Made by a program: the position numbers and the translations under genes
Source of the DNA: Deltaproteobacteria bacterium
GTDB taxonomy: Bacteria > Desulfobacterota > Binatia > UBA1149 > JAJCZL01
DNA: 64,000 nt
Direction: 5' to 3'
NCBI GenBank assembly: GCA_029262415.1
Contig: JAJCZL010000012.1
Coordinates: 17,358-81,357, forward strand
Part shown: positions 42,891 through 51,405 of the stretch, piece after piece
Position numbering within the stretch: the stretch's first letter is position 1
Layout: the number at the start of each line of letters is the position of its first letter
Notes under the pieces: model-generated
What the model was told of the DNA's origin: nothing
Database searches by the model: none
What the model saw: only the letters and a program-made list of their open reading frames with translations

Positions 42891-44705
42891 CTACGGCCCC
42901 GTGGCTTTGAACTGCTTAGCGTCATTCTTGCTCGCTACCGCGAAAGGTACTTCCCAACAGGACACACTACCGTCGTCGACCACGAATTGCGCAGTTACGG
43001 TGGTCGTCAGCGGTAAACTAGGAGCACTGAAGTTTGCGCCGGTCGCCTTCACCTGAACACGGGTCCTACCCGCTGTACCGTCGCCCTTGAGCTTGACCTG
43101 CTGGATTCCATCGGGCGTCCCGCTGTTGTCCTTGAATCTGAAACCCGTGCTGCCAATCGCCTTCCAGCACGGCTTGCTTGCGCACGTTCCGCCCGGCAAC
43201 ACGGCAGCCTCGACCCGCGGCTGCGGGTTGGCCGAGTCGTCCCATATGCACAAGCGATAGTCGGCCGAACCGTTCACGGGATCGGAAAACTCTGTAATCT
43301 GAGTGGCATCGCCCCTCTTGTAGCTGAACTTGAGCCGACTCTTGCTTGGGTTGCTTGCCTTCAGCTTGATCTTCAGCTGCGACGCGCCGGCTGGGCTTCC
43401 CTTGCACCCAACAATTGGGACGTCGCCACAGAGACTAATCGGCAATGTCGTGGTTGTCGTGGTTGGCGGTATCGTCGTTGTCGTTGTTCCGGGAAGCGGC
43501 TCAGCCAAGCGCTGGTCTACCCAATCTACGATAGCCTGGTTGTAGTCGCCGCCGCCGTCGAGTTGATCCCCCGGCGGATCGGCCCGGGTGTAGGGGTACT
43601 TGGACGGCGAGTGAAGGTTGCAGGCCCCCGGGGTGGTGTTCCCCACATCGTTCACGCACACCTCCACACTGACCGAGCGCCCGGCACCACCCGGCGGGTC
43701 GGCCGCGATGGCATCCCGATAGGGGCCGTGCTCGTGCGCGCAGCCCGGCTCGGTGTAAGGATTGCCCAAATCGTCGGTGTAGTTCTGGACCGCCGAACCG
43801 CAACAAGCCGGATCTCCTGTATTCCACAGGTGGTAGATAGGAACGCTAATCAACCCGGTCGAGACGATATCTTCGGGATACAGTTCCGAGGATGCCAGGG
43901 GGCCGATCTTGGGCAGCAGAAGAGCCCTATCGTATGGAAAGGGCATGCAGAATAGATCGGCGTTATCGTTTATTCCACGCCCCATCACATGGGAATCCGA
44001 CACGATGCCCGACAGGAGCACGCCTTCGCGCTCGAAAGAGTACGCAACGCCAAAGCTGCCGATCGACCCGGCTGAGGTTCCGTGCAGAAAGACGTGGGAT
44101 GTAGCAACACGATTGTACGTGAAGGCAATGGCCGCCTTGGTGGCCAGCAGTCCATCGGCCGCACGGGTCTGGCCGTTCTCATCGGGGGAGTTGGGGTTGT
44201 TCAGATCCGGTATGCCCACACCGGAGTACACATCGTGATCGCAAAGCGAGGGCAGCAGGAAACGAAAACCGGCAGAATGGCCGAGCACCTTAGCCACCAA
44301 ACCACCCTCTCCCATTAGGTTGGTCAGCTTGGTGATGCTCTCCTGGTTGTTCGCGCCAAGGAATTCGATGGGTACGTACTCCCCCAGCTCGTTGAAGGCC
44401 CCCACTCCACCTCCGTGCATGCGCACCCACAAGGGCCTCTCGGTGGTCAGAGGTAGCCCGTCGGAGTATACGATGAGGAAGGTCTGGTAGCCGCTGCGGC
44501 CACAGGTGTAGGCGCGGTTCTCGTAGTACTCGCCGGTGTAGCCCTGATCGCTCACCGTACTCACCAGGACAATCTGACTGGTCGAGTAAGGATCGTCGAT
44601 GCTGTGCCCTCCCCATGGGTCCGGTACCGCCTCCGCGTCGCCGATGAGCACAAAAGTAGCGACACACATCGCCAGGAATAATCCAGACAAAACAGGAGTG
44701 CGCAT
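42891..44705 (-). CDS. Exported serine esterase-like protein with Thr-rich linker and C-terminal module
   Basis: 604 residues. A signal peptide (MRTPVLSGLFLAMCVATFVL) precedes an alpha/beta hydrolase domain, residues about 27-400. The oxyanion segment is MHGGG (96-100), and the nucleophile is S211 in HGTSAGS. Several Cys pairs suggest disulfides. A Thr/Pro linker (406-422) leads to a C-terminal module of about 180 residues, rich in strands and Lys (LKIKLKASNPSKSRLKFSYK), with Cys in CASKPCW. The layout suggests a secreted enzyme plus a cell-surface or substrate-binding module, probably a type II secretion substrate. It diverges from the Cys-rich exported gene at 44999. Confidence 0.83.
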   Translation of the reverse strand: MRTPVLSGLFLAMCVATFVLIGDAEAVPDPWGGHSIDDPYSTSQIVLVSTVSDQGYTGEYYENRAYTCGRSGYQTFLIVYSDGLPLTTERPLWVRMHGGGVGAFNELGEYVPIEFLGANNQESITKLTNLMGEGGLVAKVLGHSAGFRFLLPSLCDHDVYSGVGIPDLNNPNSPDENGQTRAADGLLATKAAIAFTYNRVATSHVFLHGTSAGSIGSFGVAYSFEREGVLLSGIVSDSHVMGRGINDNADLFCMPFPYDRALLLPKIGPLASSELYPEDIVSTGLISVPIYHLWNTGDPACCGSAVQNYTDDLGNPYTEPGCAHEHGPYRDAIAADPPGGAGRSVSVEVCVNDVGNTTPGACNLHSPSKYPYTRADPPGDQLDGGGDYNQAIVDWVDQRLAEPLPGTTTTTIPPTTTTTTLPISLCGDVPIVGCKGSPAGASQLKIKLKASNPSKSRLKFSYKRGDATQITEFSDPVNGSADYRLCIWDDSANPQPRVEAAVLPGGTCASKPCWKAIGSTGFRFKDNSGTPDGIQQVKLKGDGTAGRTRVQVKATGANFSAPSLPLTTTVTAQFVVDDGSVSCWEVPFAVASKNDAKQFKATGP

Positions 44706-44998
44706 TTTTCAACGGTAGCACACGGCCAGCGGATAGTAAGGATGCGCCATCGCGCATAGATTCACTGAGGATCTGTCCGGGCCATCCGCTGTGGGCCATC
44801 CCCCCGTCTGCGCCAAGTCTCGACGGCGTGATCGCTCCCGCCGTCTACTACAGCAGGCCGCGCACGGATGGTCTTGTCGGTGCCTCCCGCGCACGGGTTG
44901 GTGACAGTTAGGCGCGGTAGTCTCTCGACAGGGCCCACTTGCCTGTGCCCATAATTCAACTGCGCTGGTCGGCTATGCTGGGGCATCCAGGGGAACAC

Positions 44999-47710
44999 TT
45001 GAAGCTTTATCTTAAAACGCTTGTCGCTATCGGTCTGTCCGTATCCGCCCTGGCTTTGGCCCCAACTCTAGTCAAGGCCCAGGCGCTCAGCCGCGACCAG
45101 CAGCTTTGCACGAGGGCCTTTGACAAGGACTTCGCCAAGACCGTTGGTGCCCACGCCAAGGTCGTCTCCTCTTGTATGAAGAACTTCGCTAAGGGGCGGC
45201 TGGTTGGCAGTGCCCAGGCCTGCCTCGGTAGCGACAGCCGTGGCAAGTTTAGCGCGGCCAAGCACAAGGCGGCGCGCGACTACGCCCAGCTGTGTAGCGG
45301 CACGGGTTCTGATGGTGGTGCGCTGCTTGCGCCCTATGGCGTGGGATTGCCTGGCCGGGCGGCTCTGGCGGCGAGCACTCTAGGTGCTGAGCTTGCCGCG
45401 CGGATGTTCGGTGCGGATCTAGACCTGGCCTTGGTCACCGGGGCCGCCGACAAAGCTACTTCGCGTTGCCAGCAGAGCGTGGCCAAGGATGCCGGCAAGT
45501 GCCGTAAGGCCAAGCTCAAGGCCTACCACCGCTGCAAGGCCAAGGGCTTGAAGGGTGGCTCGATCACTGGCGCCTCGGGCCTAGAGGCGTGTATTGGAGA
45601 TGACGCCAAGGGCAAGGTCGCGCGGGCCTGCGGGGCAAACAGTCGCCTGGCCAAAGACGTTACCCAGAGATGCGCGGGCGTAAATCTCGTCCAGGCCTTT
45701 CCCGCCTGCACCACGCCCGACCTCTACACCTGCGTAGAACGCGAAGTCGAGTGCATGGCCTGCTTGGCCATTGATGAGGCCGACGACCTCAATCGCGATT
45801 GCGACCTGTTCGATGACGGACTCGCCAACGCCAGCTGCTCGCCGTTGGATCTTCCCGGCCGCGGCCCCTGGCCGATGACGCCGGTGAGCGTGTTCACGAT
45901 GTCGAGCGTCTATCCCCAACACGCAGCCGGTGCGACTTACTTCTCGGGTAAGAAGAATCAGAATTTTACTGCGGCGCAAGACGTCTGGTTCGGAGGGTTT
46001 TTTGTGCCGGCGGGGACCACCGTGAAGCTCAGTGAGTATTCAAATACCTGCGACACGCTGCCCTGTATCAGTCTCCAGCCGCTCGGCGACGAGCCGCTCG
46101 ATAGTGCCGATGCCGCGGCTTTTAACCAAGCGGTACTTGATAAGAGCGATGGTACCGTGAGCCGTCTGGATATCTCGCAGTACTTGGGCCAGCCGGGCGC
46201 CTCGACCAGGTGGGTGATGCGCTGGAGTGAGCTTTCCGACGAAGTACCGCCGGGCGCAGCCGAAGCGATTGCGTTGATGAGAGCGGCCAACTTGAAGCTG
46301 ATGCCGACGATTTCCGCCGATCGTGTCGATCTGCGCCATCCGGATTTTCCTCTCAGCGCCGGAGGGCCCTGTATTCTCTATGATTTTACCGACACCTTCG
46401 ATGAGCGCTTCGGTTACAGCAAGCTCTACTTCGACTGGGTTACCGGTTTGTTGAACCTTTATGGTGATGTGTTGGCGGTGCTCAACATAGAGAACGAAGT
46501 AGACCAAGACGGCAACACCTGGTGTGAACCGCTGGGCGTAAGAGACGGCTACGCCAAGATGGTGATAACCGCCAAGTATGCCGTGCGCCAGGCCGGCTCG
46601 TCGACGAGGATAACCGACAGCGGCATGATGGGTGTCAGCTGGGCGCGCATGGCCTTCGTCGACCTGATGGAGCAGCGCCAAGCCATCGTTCAAGCCGGCG
46701 GCACACCGCCGGCGGCTTTGGACGCTGAGATCCTCGAGCTCGGCTCGCAGTTCCAGACGACGATTCCGGTGACCGACACTGGCGATGTCGACTGGCCTGT
46801 CATCAATGCCGCGCTGACCGATATCGAGTCAATCTCCTATGTAACAAACGCTCGCGAAATAATTCGCCTGCTAAACTCCGAGGTCATTGATCCCGATCTA
46901 GGCGAGCCGGCGGTGGATGTATTCAACTTCCATCACCACAATGCCTCGGGGGCCGTGCCATCGATTGTCAACTATGTTCGCAAGGTCTTTGCCAAAGGCG
47001 GAGAGCCGTTGATCAACAACGAGATGGGGCTGGTCAGAAGAAGCGTCTTCCCCAAGACCCTGGCTGCCGGCAACACCGAGATTCTAAATAGAACCCAGTT
47101 CGTTCCGATAACGAGTCTGACTCTAAACGGCGAGGTAGAGCAGACCGGCGGCGTCACTGCCTTGGGTCGTTTCGGACCGATGACACGTCAGCGCGAGATC
47201 GCCACCGCGGAGTTGGCAAAGAAGCTCGTCATCCATTTCGGCAACGGAGTAAAGACGGCTACGTACTTCGGGTTCAACGGTGGATCCACCAACGACGCCT
47301 ACACCCAAACGGCAACAGCGGGGGTAGATGGTGCGACCCAGGATCAGTACTTCCGTCTGGGCGACATGAACTACTCTTCTGTGCTTTCTAACGACCACCT
47401 GCCCGTGGCTTCCAACTTCCGTGCCCTGCTCAACCTAAAAGACCTGTTCGACTCGCCAGTGCTGTCGAGCACCCACGCTGTAGCCGGCCTGTTGGAGAGC
47501 TATGAGCTGACTCTCGTCGACAAGAGAGTTGTCGCGGGATGGGTGCCTTCATACCAGGCCAACATCGGCCAGAGCGTGCAACTGAACGTTGCCGCTGAGA
47601 TCGCGGCTGGCTGCAGCTTCTACGATCTCGAGGGCTTCGACGTCGTCCCCGACGCTCAAAATGAGGTTACGATCGGCATGGCTCCGGCGTTCTACGTGTG
47701 CCCGCTTTAA
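44999..47710 (+). CDS. Exported Cys-rich protein with a C-terminal glycosidase-like domain
   Basis: 903 residues from a TTG with AGGGGA a few bases upstream, giving LVAIGLSVSALALAPTLVKA as the signal peptide; the frame is open further upstream. Residues about 30-285 hold some 18 cysteines in repeated C-x(n)-C spacing with Lys/Ala-rich helices (CTRAFDKDF, SSCMKNFAKG, CRKAKLKAYHRCKAKG), ending in CMACLAIDEADDLNRDCDLF. From about 300 a TIM-barrel-like domain follows, with LAVLNIENE (E500, preceded by Asn) and PLINNEMG (E675) where clan A glycosidases have acid/base and nucleophile. Family membership is inferred. Confidence 0.75.
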   Translation: MKLYLKTLVAIGLSVSALALAPTLVKAQALSRDQQLCTRAFDKDFAKTVGAHAKVVSSCMKNFAKGRLVGSAQACLGSDSRGKFSAAKHKAARDYAQLCSGTGSDGGALLAPYGVGLPGRAALAASTLGAELAARMFGADLDLALVTGAADKATSRCQQSVAKDAGKCRKAKLKAYHRCKAKGLKGGSITGASGLEACIGDDAKGKVARACGANSRLAKDVTQRCAGVNLVQAFPACTTPDLYTCVEREVECMACLAIDEADDLNRDCDLFDDGLANASCSPLDLPGRGPWPMTPVSVFTMSSVYPQHAAGATYFSGKKNQNFTAAQDVWFGGFFVPAGTTVKLSEYSNTCDTLPCISLQPLGDEPLDSADAAAFNQAVLDKSDGTVSRLDISQYLGQPGASTRWVMRWSELSDEVPPGAAEAIALMRAANLKLMPTISADRVDLRHPDFPLSAGGPCILYDFTDTFDERFGYSKLYFDWVTGLLNLYGDVLAVLNIENEVDQDGNTWCEPLGVRDGYAKMVITAKYAVRQAGSSTRITDSGMMGVSWARMAFVDLMEQRQAIVQAGGTPPAALDAEILELGSQFQTTIPVTDTGDVDWPVINAALTDIESISYVTNAREIIRLLNSEVIDPDLGEPAVDVFNFHHHNASGAVPSIVNYVRKVFAKGGEPLINNEMGLVRRSVFPKTLAAGNTEILNRTQFVPITSLTLNGEVEQTGGVTALGRFGPMTRQREIATAELAKKLVIHFGNGVKTATYFGFNGGSTNDAYTQTATAGVDGATQDQYFRLGDMNYSSVLSNDHLPVASNFRALLNLKDLFDSPVLSSTHAVAGLLESYELTLVDKRVVAGWVPSYQANIGQSVQLNVAAEIAAGCSFYDLEGFDVVPDAQNEVTIGMAPAFYVCPL

Positions 47711-47717
47711 GCGGGGT
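47702..47717 (+). terminator. Weak hairpin at the end of the Cys-rich exported gene
   Basis: A five-base stem CCCGC/GCGGG with loop TTTAA spans the stop codon and is followed by GTTGTCGTT. The stem is short and the T-run interrupted, so termination here is uncertain. Confidence 0.25.
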
Positions 47718-47889
47718 TGTCGTTAGTACATGAATCGAGTCGCTCGGCGTCTCAATGAGCGGCCGCGAAAGACATTGGGTCTGAACACACCAGCCGATAC
47801 ACTGCGCGATACGTTGCGATGACCGGTTTGACCTGCCCCCCACGCACACGCACCCGTTCCGGCCTATCGACCAAAGGATCGCGCGTCGC

Positions 47890-49599
47890 TCAGATCCACA
47901 AACCCCAGCTTCCGGTGCTGAGCACGTAGGCGGCCAGTAGTGCGTTGGTGGTGGCGTGCGCGAGCACAGCATCGCTGAGTTCGCCGCGTCTGCGGGCCGC
48001 AAGCCCGTAGACGATGCCGGCCAGCGTGCCGGCCAGGAGCCGCTGGTGCATTGCGCCGAACAGTAGCGAAGAAACCACAAGTCCGATCCATGTAATCCGG
48101 CGCAGTGGCAAGCTCTGAAAGTCGACGGAGCTGAGCCGACGGCTGAGGTAGCCGCGGAACGCGAGTTCTTCGGCCACCGGAACCGTGAGCGTCGTGCCCA
48201 GGACTCGGAAGGCCAGCCAGGCGAAGGCCAGGCCGGTGGGTAGCTCGCCGAGGGGCGCGGGCAGTGCCGTGGCTTGGGCCCCGACGGGTAACGGCTCGAG
48301 TGCCAGCCAGAGCGCGAACACCGCGACGCCGCCGGCGACGGCGTGCCAGGACCAAGTCCAACGGAGTTCGCGGTAGGCCCGACGAAACACCCATAGGCAG
48401 CCGACCACGGCGCAGAACCTGAGTGGATACAACAGATCGAAGTTGCTGGTCGATACGCTACCGGCAAGCAGTGCGGTGGCCATGATAGCGAGCAATGGAA
48501 GTAAGTAGGCTGCCGTGGGGTCGTCGCGCAGCGCGACGCGAACCTTGTGTTCGCGCGTCTCGACGCATGGCTCCTTCTTGTGGAAGAAGCTCGAACGATG
48601 GCAGGCCCACGCAAGCGAAAGCGCGATCGCCGAGAACAGCAGCGAGCCGACGTAAGAGTGAAAGCCGCCGCGCGCGATGGCGGGCGATAGCGAGCTTCCG
48701 ACCACCACCAGAGCGGTTATTCTCGCGATGTTGGCGAGCCATACCGCCGCCGTTGCTACTGGGATCAGAAGCAGAGCGTGCGGGAAGCGCAGAGTGTCGC
48801 GGAACGTCCACAGGAAGACGCCGAGAAACACCCAGATCATCCCGATCCCTTGGTATCCCGAGCATTCAGGTGCGATGGTCACCCAGAAGCGTTCCGTTCC
48901 GACGACAAACCCAGCCGGCTTTATCAGCGCGTCGGCGGCGATCATCGAGAGCAATGCGTTTACGCCCGTCAGGGTGGCATCGCGGAGCGGCTCCCAAAGC
49001 GCTGCGGTAAGGGTTCCCGCGCCCCAGGCTGCCGCGCCGACGACAGCCGCCAACAAGAGCAGCTGGCCCGTGGCGCGCAGCACGATGGGAGTGATTGAAG
49101 CGGGTAGCGCAGCGGCGGCCAGGAATGCGGGAACCGCAAGGCCGGTGAGCGCCCACGCTACCACCATCGCTGCCGAGGCGGAGGCCGATCCTTCGAAGAT
49201 CGCACGAGTGAGCAGTGCGAACGCGACGAGTGCGGCAAAGTTGCCCACCAGCAACGGCCAGGTAGATCGAAACTGATGGGGAGTGCCCGATGCCCTGCGC
49301 AACTCGGTAAGCAGGCGTTGCCCGCCGATCAGGGCGGCGGCCGTTGCCGTTGCGATGACCAGCTGCGGGACAACGCCGGCGTAGGCGAGCAGACCGTTCC
49401 ACCACGGCCCCCCGACTTGGCTGATTAGGGTGGCATCGAAACGGATGCCGAGAACGATCCCCTCGAGCACAAGCAGGGAGCCGAGTAGGCAACAGCGCAC
49501 CGTAGCGGATCTGCAGTGTGCTGTGCGTTGCAAGGGCCCGCCGGGCGGCACGCGTGATAAGGGGATAGATCGCCGATCAGCGAGCGCGGCGCCGATCAC
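47890..49599 (-). CDS. xrtE: Exosortase E fused to a CPBP (CAAX-type) protease
   Basis: 569 residues, strongly hydrophobic. The N-terminal two thirds is an exosortase: the catalytic Cys is C246 in PECSGYQGIGM, the Arg R293 in LANIARITALVVV and the His H314 in GGFHSYVGSL. From about residue 360 a second multi-helix domain carries the CPBP/Abi protease motifs: VAEELAFRG (E477, E478, R482), FGAMHQ (H518) and LAHATTN (H548, N552). This fusion is the layout of the exosortase E/VPEID-CTERM family. It should recognise, cut and attach the VPEID-CTERM protein encoded directly upstream. Its ATG overlaps that gene's 3' end by 23 bp; the GTG at 49551 is an alternative start. Confidence 0.93.
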   Translation of the reverse strand: MIGAALADRRSIPLSRVPPGGPLQRTAHCRSATVRCCLLGSLLVLEGIVLGIRFDATLISQVGGPWWNGLLAYAGVVPQLVIATATAAALIGGQRLLTELRRASGTPHQFRSTWPLLVGNFAALVAFALLTRAIFEGSASASAAMVVAWALTGLAVPAFLAAAALPASITPIVLRATGQLLLLAAVVGAAAWGAGTLTAALWEPLRDATLTGVNALLSMIAADALIKPAGFVVGTERFWVTIAPECSGYQGIGMIWVFLGVFLWTFRDTLRFPHALLLIPVATAAVWLANIARITALVVVGSSLSPAIARGGFHSYVGSLLFSAIALSLAWACHRSSFFHKKEPCVETREHKVRVALRDDPTAAYLLPLLAIMATALLAGSVSTSNFDLLYPLRFCAVVGCLWVFRRAYRELRWTWSWHAVAGGVAVFALWLALEPLPVGAQATALPAPLGELPTGLAFAWLAFRVLGTTLTVPVAEELAFRGYLSRRLSSVDFQSLPLRRITWIGLVVSSLLFGAMHQRLLAGTLAGIVYGLAARRRGELSDAVLAHATTNALLAAYVLSTGSWGLWI

Positions 49600-49849
49600 G
49601 AAGGATGGTCAAGCCGCCGACAACCAACCCGATGGCGAGTACCGCCGTGCTCGGATCGATTTCGGGAACGCTGTTGCCGCCGTCGTTGTGGCTTGTGTCC
49701 TCGTAGCCGCGGCTGTTGCTATCGCACCAAAAGAAACACCACCAGTTATCCGCATCGGCTGCGGCGGTGCTCGGCGTTGCGGTTAGCAAGAGCAGGGCGG
49801 TCGCCAGCATGATCGGGAACTGTAGAAGGGGCCGTAGTCTTTTCTTCAT
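49577..49849 (-). CDS. VPEID-CTERM sorting-domain protein, cargo of exosortase E
   Basis: 90 residues: signal peptide (about 1-30, MKKRLRPLLQFPIMLATALL then ATPSTAAA), a mature stretch of only about 30 residues, the sorting motif VPEID (61-65), one hydrophobic helix (66-83) and a basic tail RRRAR. The tripartite tail is that of an exosortase substrate, and the VPEID letters name the exosortase E class. The mature part contains NWWCFFWCD, two Cys and five aromatics in nine residues, then a polar Ser/Asp/Asn stretch. It overlaps and precedes the exosortase gene. After sorting only a tiny peptide would remain exposed. Confidence 0.93.
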   Translation of the reverse strand: MKKRLRPLLQFPIMLATALLLLTATPSTAAADADNWWCFFWCDSNSRGYEDTSHNDGGNSVPEIDPSTAVLAIGLVVGGLTILRDRRRAR

Positions 49850-50347
49850 GTTAAATCTCTGTGCCTGGCGCTCGATAGCACCAAACCTAATCGGGTTTGG
49901 ATTCTACTCTCCACCGGTAGTGTGTGGCCGCATTGAGGGATCTGTCAACCACTCCGCCGGACCCGTGACTGTGTGGCGCAGTCCCGCAAAACCCTTAGTT
50001 TACCGGAACAGTCGGCTCGGTTCCCAAGACTGCGGAGGATCGCGGCGAGAGAAAATTTACCTGTCGCACATCCAATCGCAGAGCGTCTTCCGTGTAGTTG
50101 TTTATACGCCCGATCCGCGTGTCACGTCGCGTGGCCCACCGCGCTCACGGCGGCGGAAAGGTCGTGAGTATGTCACTGACCGGTTGGTTCACATCCGCAG
50201 CGACCGCAGCGGCGTTACCCAACACGGCACAGGCATTGCGAGATGGGAATGCCAAGCTTGCAGAAGCTCGCTGCATGACGATCCGAATCTCACAAGAACG
50301 TTTGCGCTGATTTCGATTCATGTACCAACACCCGCTGTTTCCAAGCA
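49850..50347. other. Intergenic region upstream of the VPEID-CTERM gene
   Basis: About 500 bases between the VPEID start and the methyltransferase stop. Open frames on the plus strand are antisense-like and not protein-like. A 47-codon frame from 50169 (MSLTGWFTSAATAAALPNTA at its start) has odd but unsupported content. No convincing promoter boxes, hairpin terminator or repeat. The VPEID promoter must lie here. Confidence 0.4.
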
Positions 50348-50986
50348 TCACTTCCGACAGAGCCCATCGATCACCAGATAGGTGTCCGCTTTAAGGTAAT
50401 GCGTTTCAGTAACGTGCAACTGTGGCGATTGCTCTATGTGTGACAAGGTGTCGCGGTCAAAACGTGCGCCGTAGACCATCTGCACAAACGGCGCGAAGAA
50501 TCGCTGTCGTCGTCGCAGTGCGGGATCCTTTGAATAGACCATTTCGAGAAGGCGAAATCGCCCACCCGGTTTCAGTACCCGTGCAAACTGCTCTATTGCC
50601 GCGGGCTGCAGATGATCCGGCATGACGCAGCACAGAAAGGTCGAGACCAACCAGTCGAAGTGACTCGTAGGAACAGATGCCATTACCGTAGCGTCTTCGT
50701 GAACGGGATGAAACGTGCAGACCGCCGATCTGCTCCGTCGCGTGGCTCTTTTCAGCATACCCTTGCTCAGGTCAATGCCGGTGACTTCTGCATCAGGATG
50801 GTAATGGGGGAGATTGCGTCCCGTGCCCACACCGACTTCGATTACCGCCCCTCTTACATCGCTCAGTAATCGCGGTCGCCACTCTCTGTATTGTCTCTCC
50901 CACGGATAGTCGAGAACGTCGTACAGTCTGGAAGTGATCCTGTATTTTGCCTCGAGGCTGCGGTTCTCCTCGTTAACTATCGACAT
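50348..50986 (-). CDS. Class I SAM-dependent methyltransferase
   Basis: 212 residues. The SAM motif I is AVIEVGVGTGRNLPHYHPDA, motif II VTGIDLSKGMLKRATRR, and the motif III region FARVLKPGGRFRLLEMVYS. The opening EAKYRITSRLYDVLDYPWE resembles UbiE/phosphatidylethanolamine-type methyltransferases, so a lipid or quinone substrate is plausible but unproven. It uses somewhat AT-richer codons than neighbouring core genes. It is read away from the metalloprotease and toward the VPEID gene, with 500 bases between. Confidence 0.88.
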   Translation of the reverse strand: MSIVNEENRSLEAKYRITSRLYDVLDYPWERQYREWRPRLLSDVRGAVIEVGVGTGRNLPHYHPDAEVTGIDLSKGMLKRATRRSRSAVCTFHPVHEDATVMASVPTSHFDWLVSTFLCCVMPDHLQPAAIEQFARVLKPGGRFRLLEMVYSKDPALRRRQRFFAPFVQMVYGARFDRDTLSHIEQSPQLHVTETHYLKADTYLVIDGLCRK

Positions 50987-51405
50987 AGATCGTGACTCTT
51001 TTCCTACAAGGCGTCGATGGGGTTTTGCGCGCCACGACTGCCGCGCTTGAGCACGTGTGTGTAGACCATCGTTGTTTGTACATCCTTAGTGGCCGAGGAG
51101 TTCCTGAACCGTGCGGATATCGTATCCCGCCTCCTGTCCTTCCTCAAAACCTCATCCACTGACAATTGAGCCGCGAGTCCGTCGTAGCGATGGTGCAGTA
51201 GGGCTTCGCCGATCGCTTCTCGAGTTGGTTGCTCTCGATCTCAAGGTTCCCGGCCACACGACGCTGTCTACATGGTGCGTCGCTCCGATTCGCTGCTACG
51301 TGAAGTTCAGCGGATAGCGTCGCTGGCGACGGGCTTTGTTTACCTGGCGCACTCGGCTAGGTTCGCCGCATCAAACACCGGACAACACGCACTGGGGAGG
51401 GTTTC
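50987..51405. other. Intergenic region with transposase debris upstream of the metalloprotease
   Basis: About 420 bases. It holds the transposase fragment at 51171-51290 and the leader of the metalloprotease gene with GGAGGG at about 51393-51398, seven bases before its ATG. The rest shows no gene. Confidence 0.5.
51171..51290 (+). pseudogene. Short transposase fragment (IS5-superfamily-like)
   Basis: A frame through this stretch reads RRSLLELVALDLKVPGHTTL, close to the conserved SLL-x-LDLxVPxHTTLSRR segment preceding the first catalytic Asp in IS5-type transposases. Flanking sequence does not continue the protein, and stops interrupt nearby frames. It is probably the remains of an insertion sequence. 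Confidence 0.5.

Noticed and set aside
44706-44998. Searching for paired promoters between the divergent esterase and Cys-rich exported genes
   Set aside because: The region must contain promoters but no -35/-10 pair with acceptable spacing and match stood out, so none is reported.
49716-50381. Plus-strand open frame of 221 codons over the VPEID gene and its upstream region
   Set aside because: It is antisense to the VPEID-CTERM gene for part of its length, and shows no family signature or export signal.
47890-50986. Reading the exosortase region as a standard PEP-CTERM/exopolysaccharide locus
   Set aside because: There are no glycosyltransferases, polysaccharide export genes or PEP-CTERM proteins nearby; the cargo motif is VPEID and the enzyme is the fused E type.
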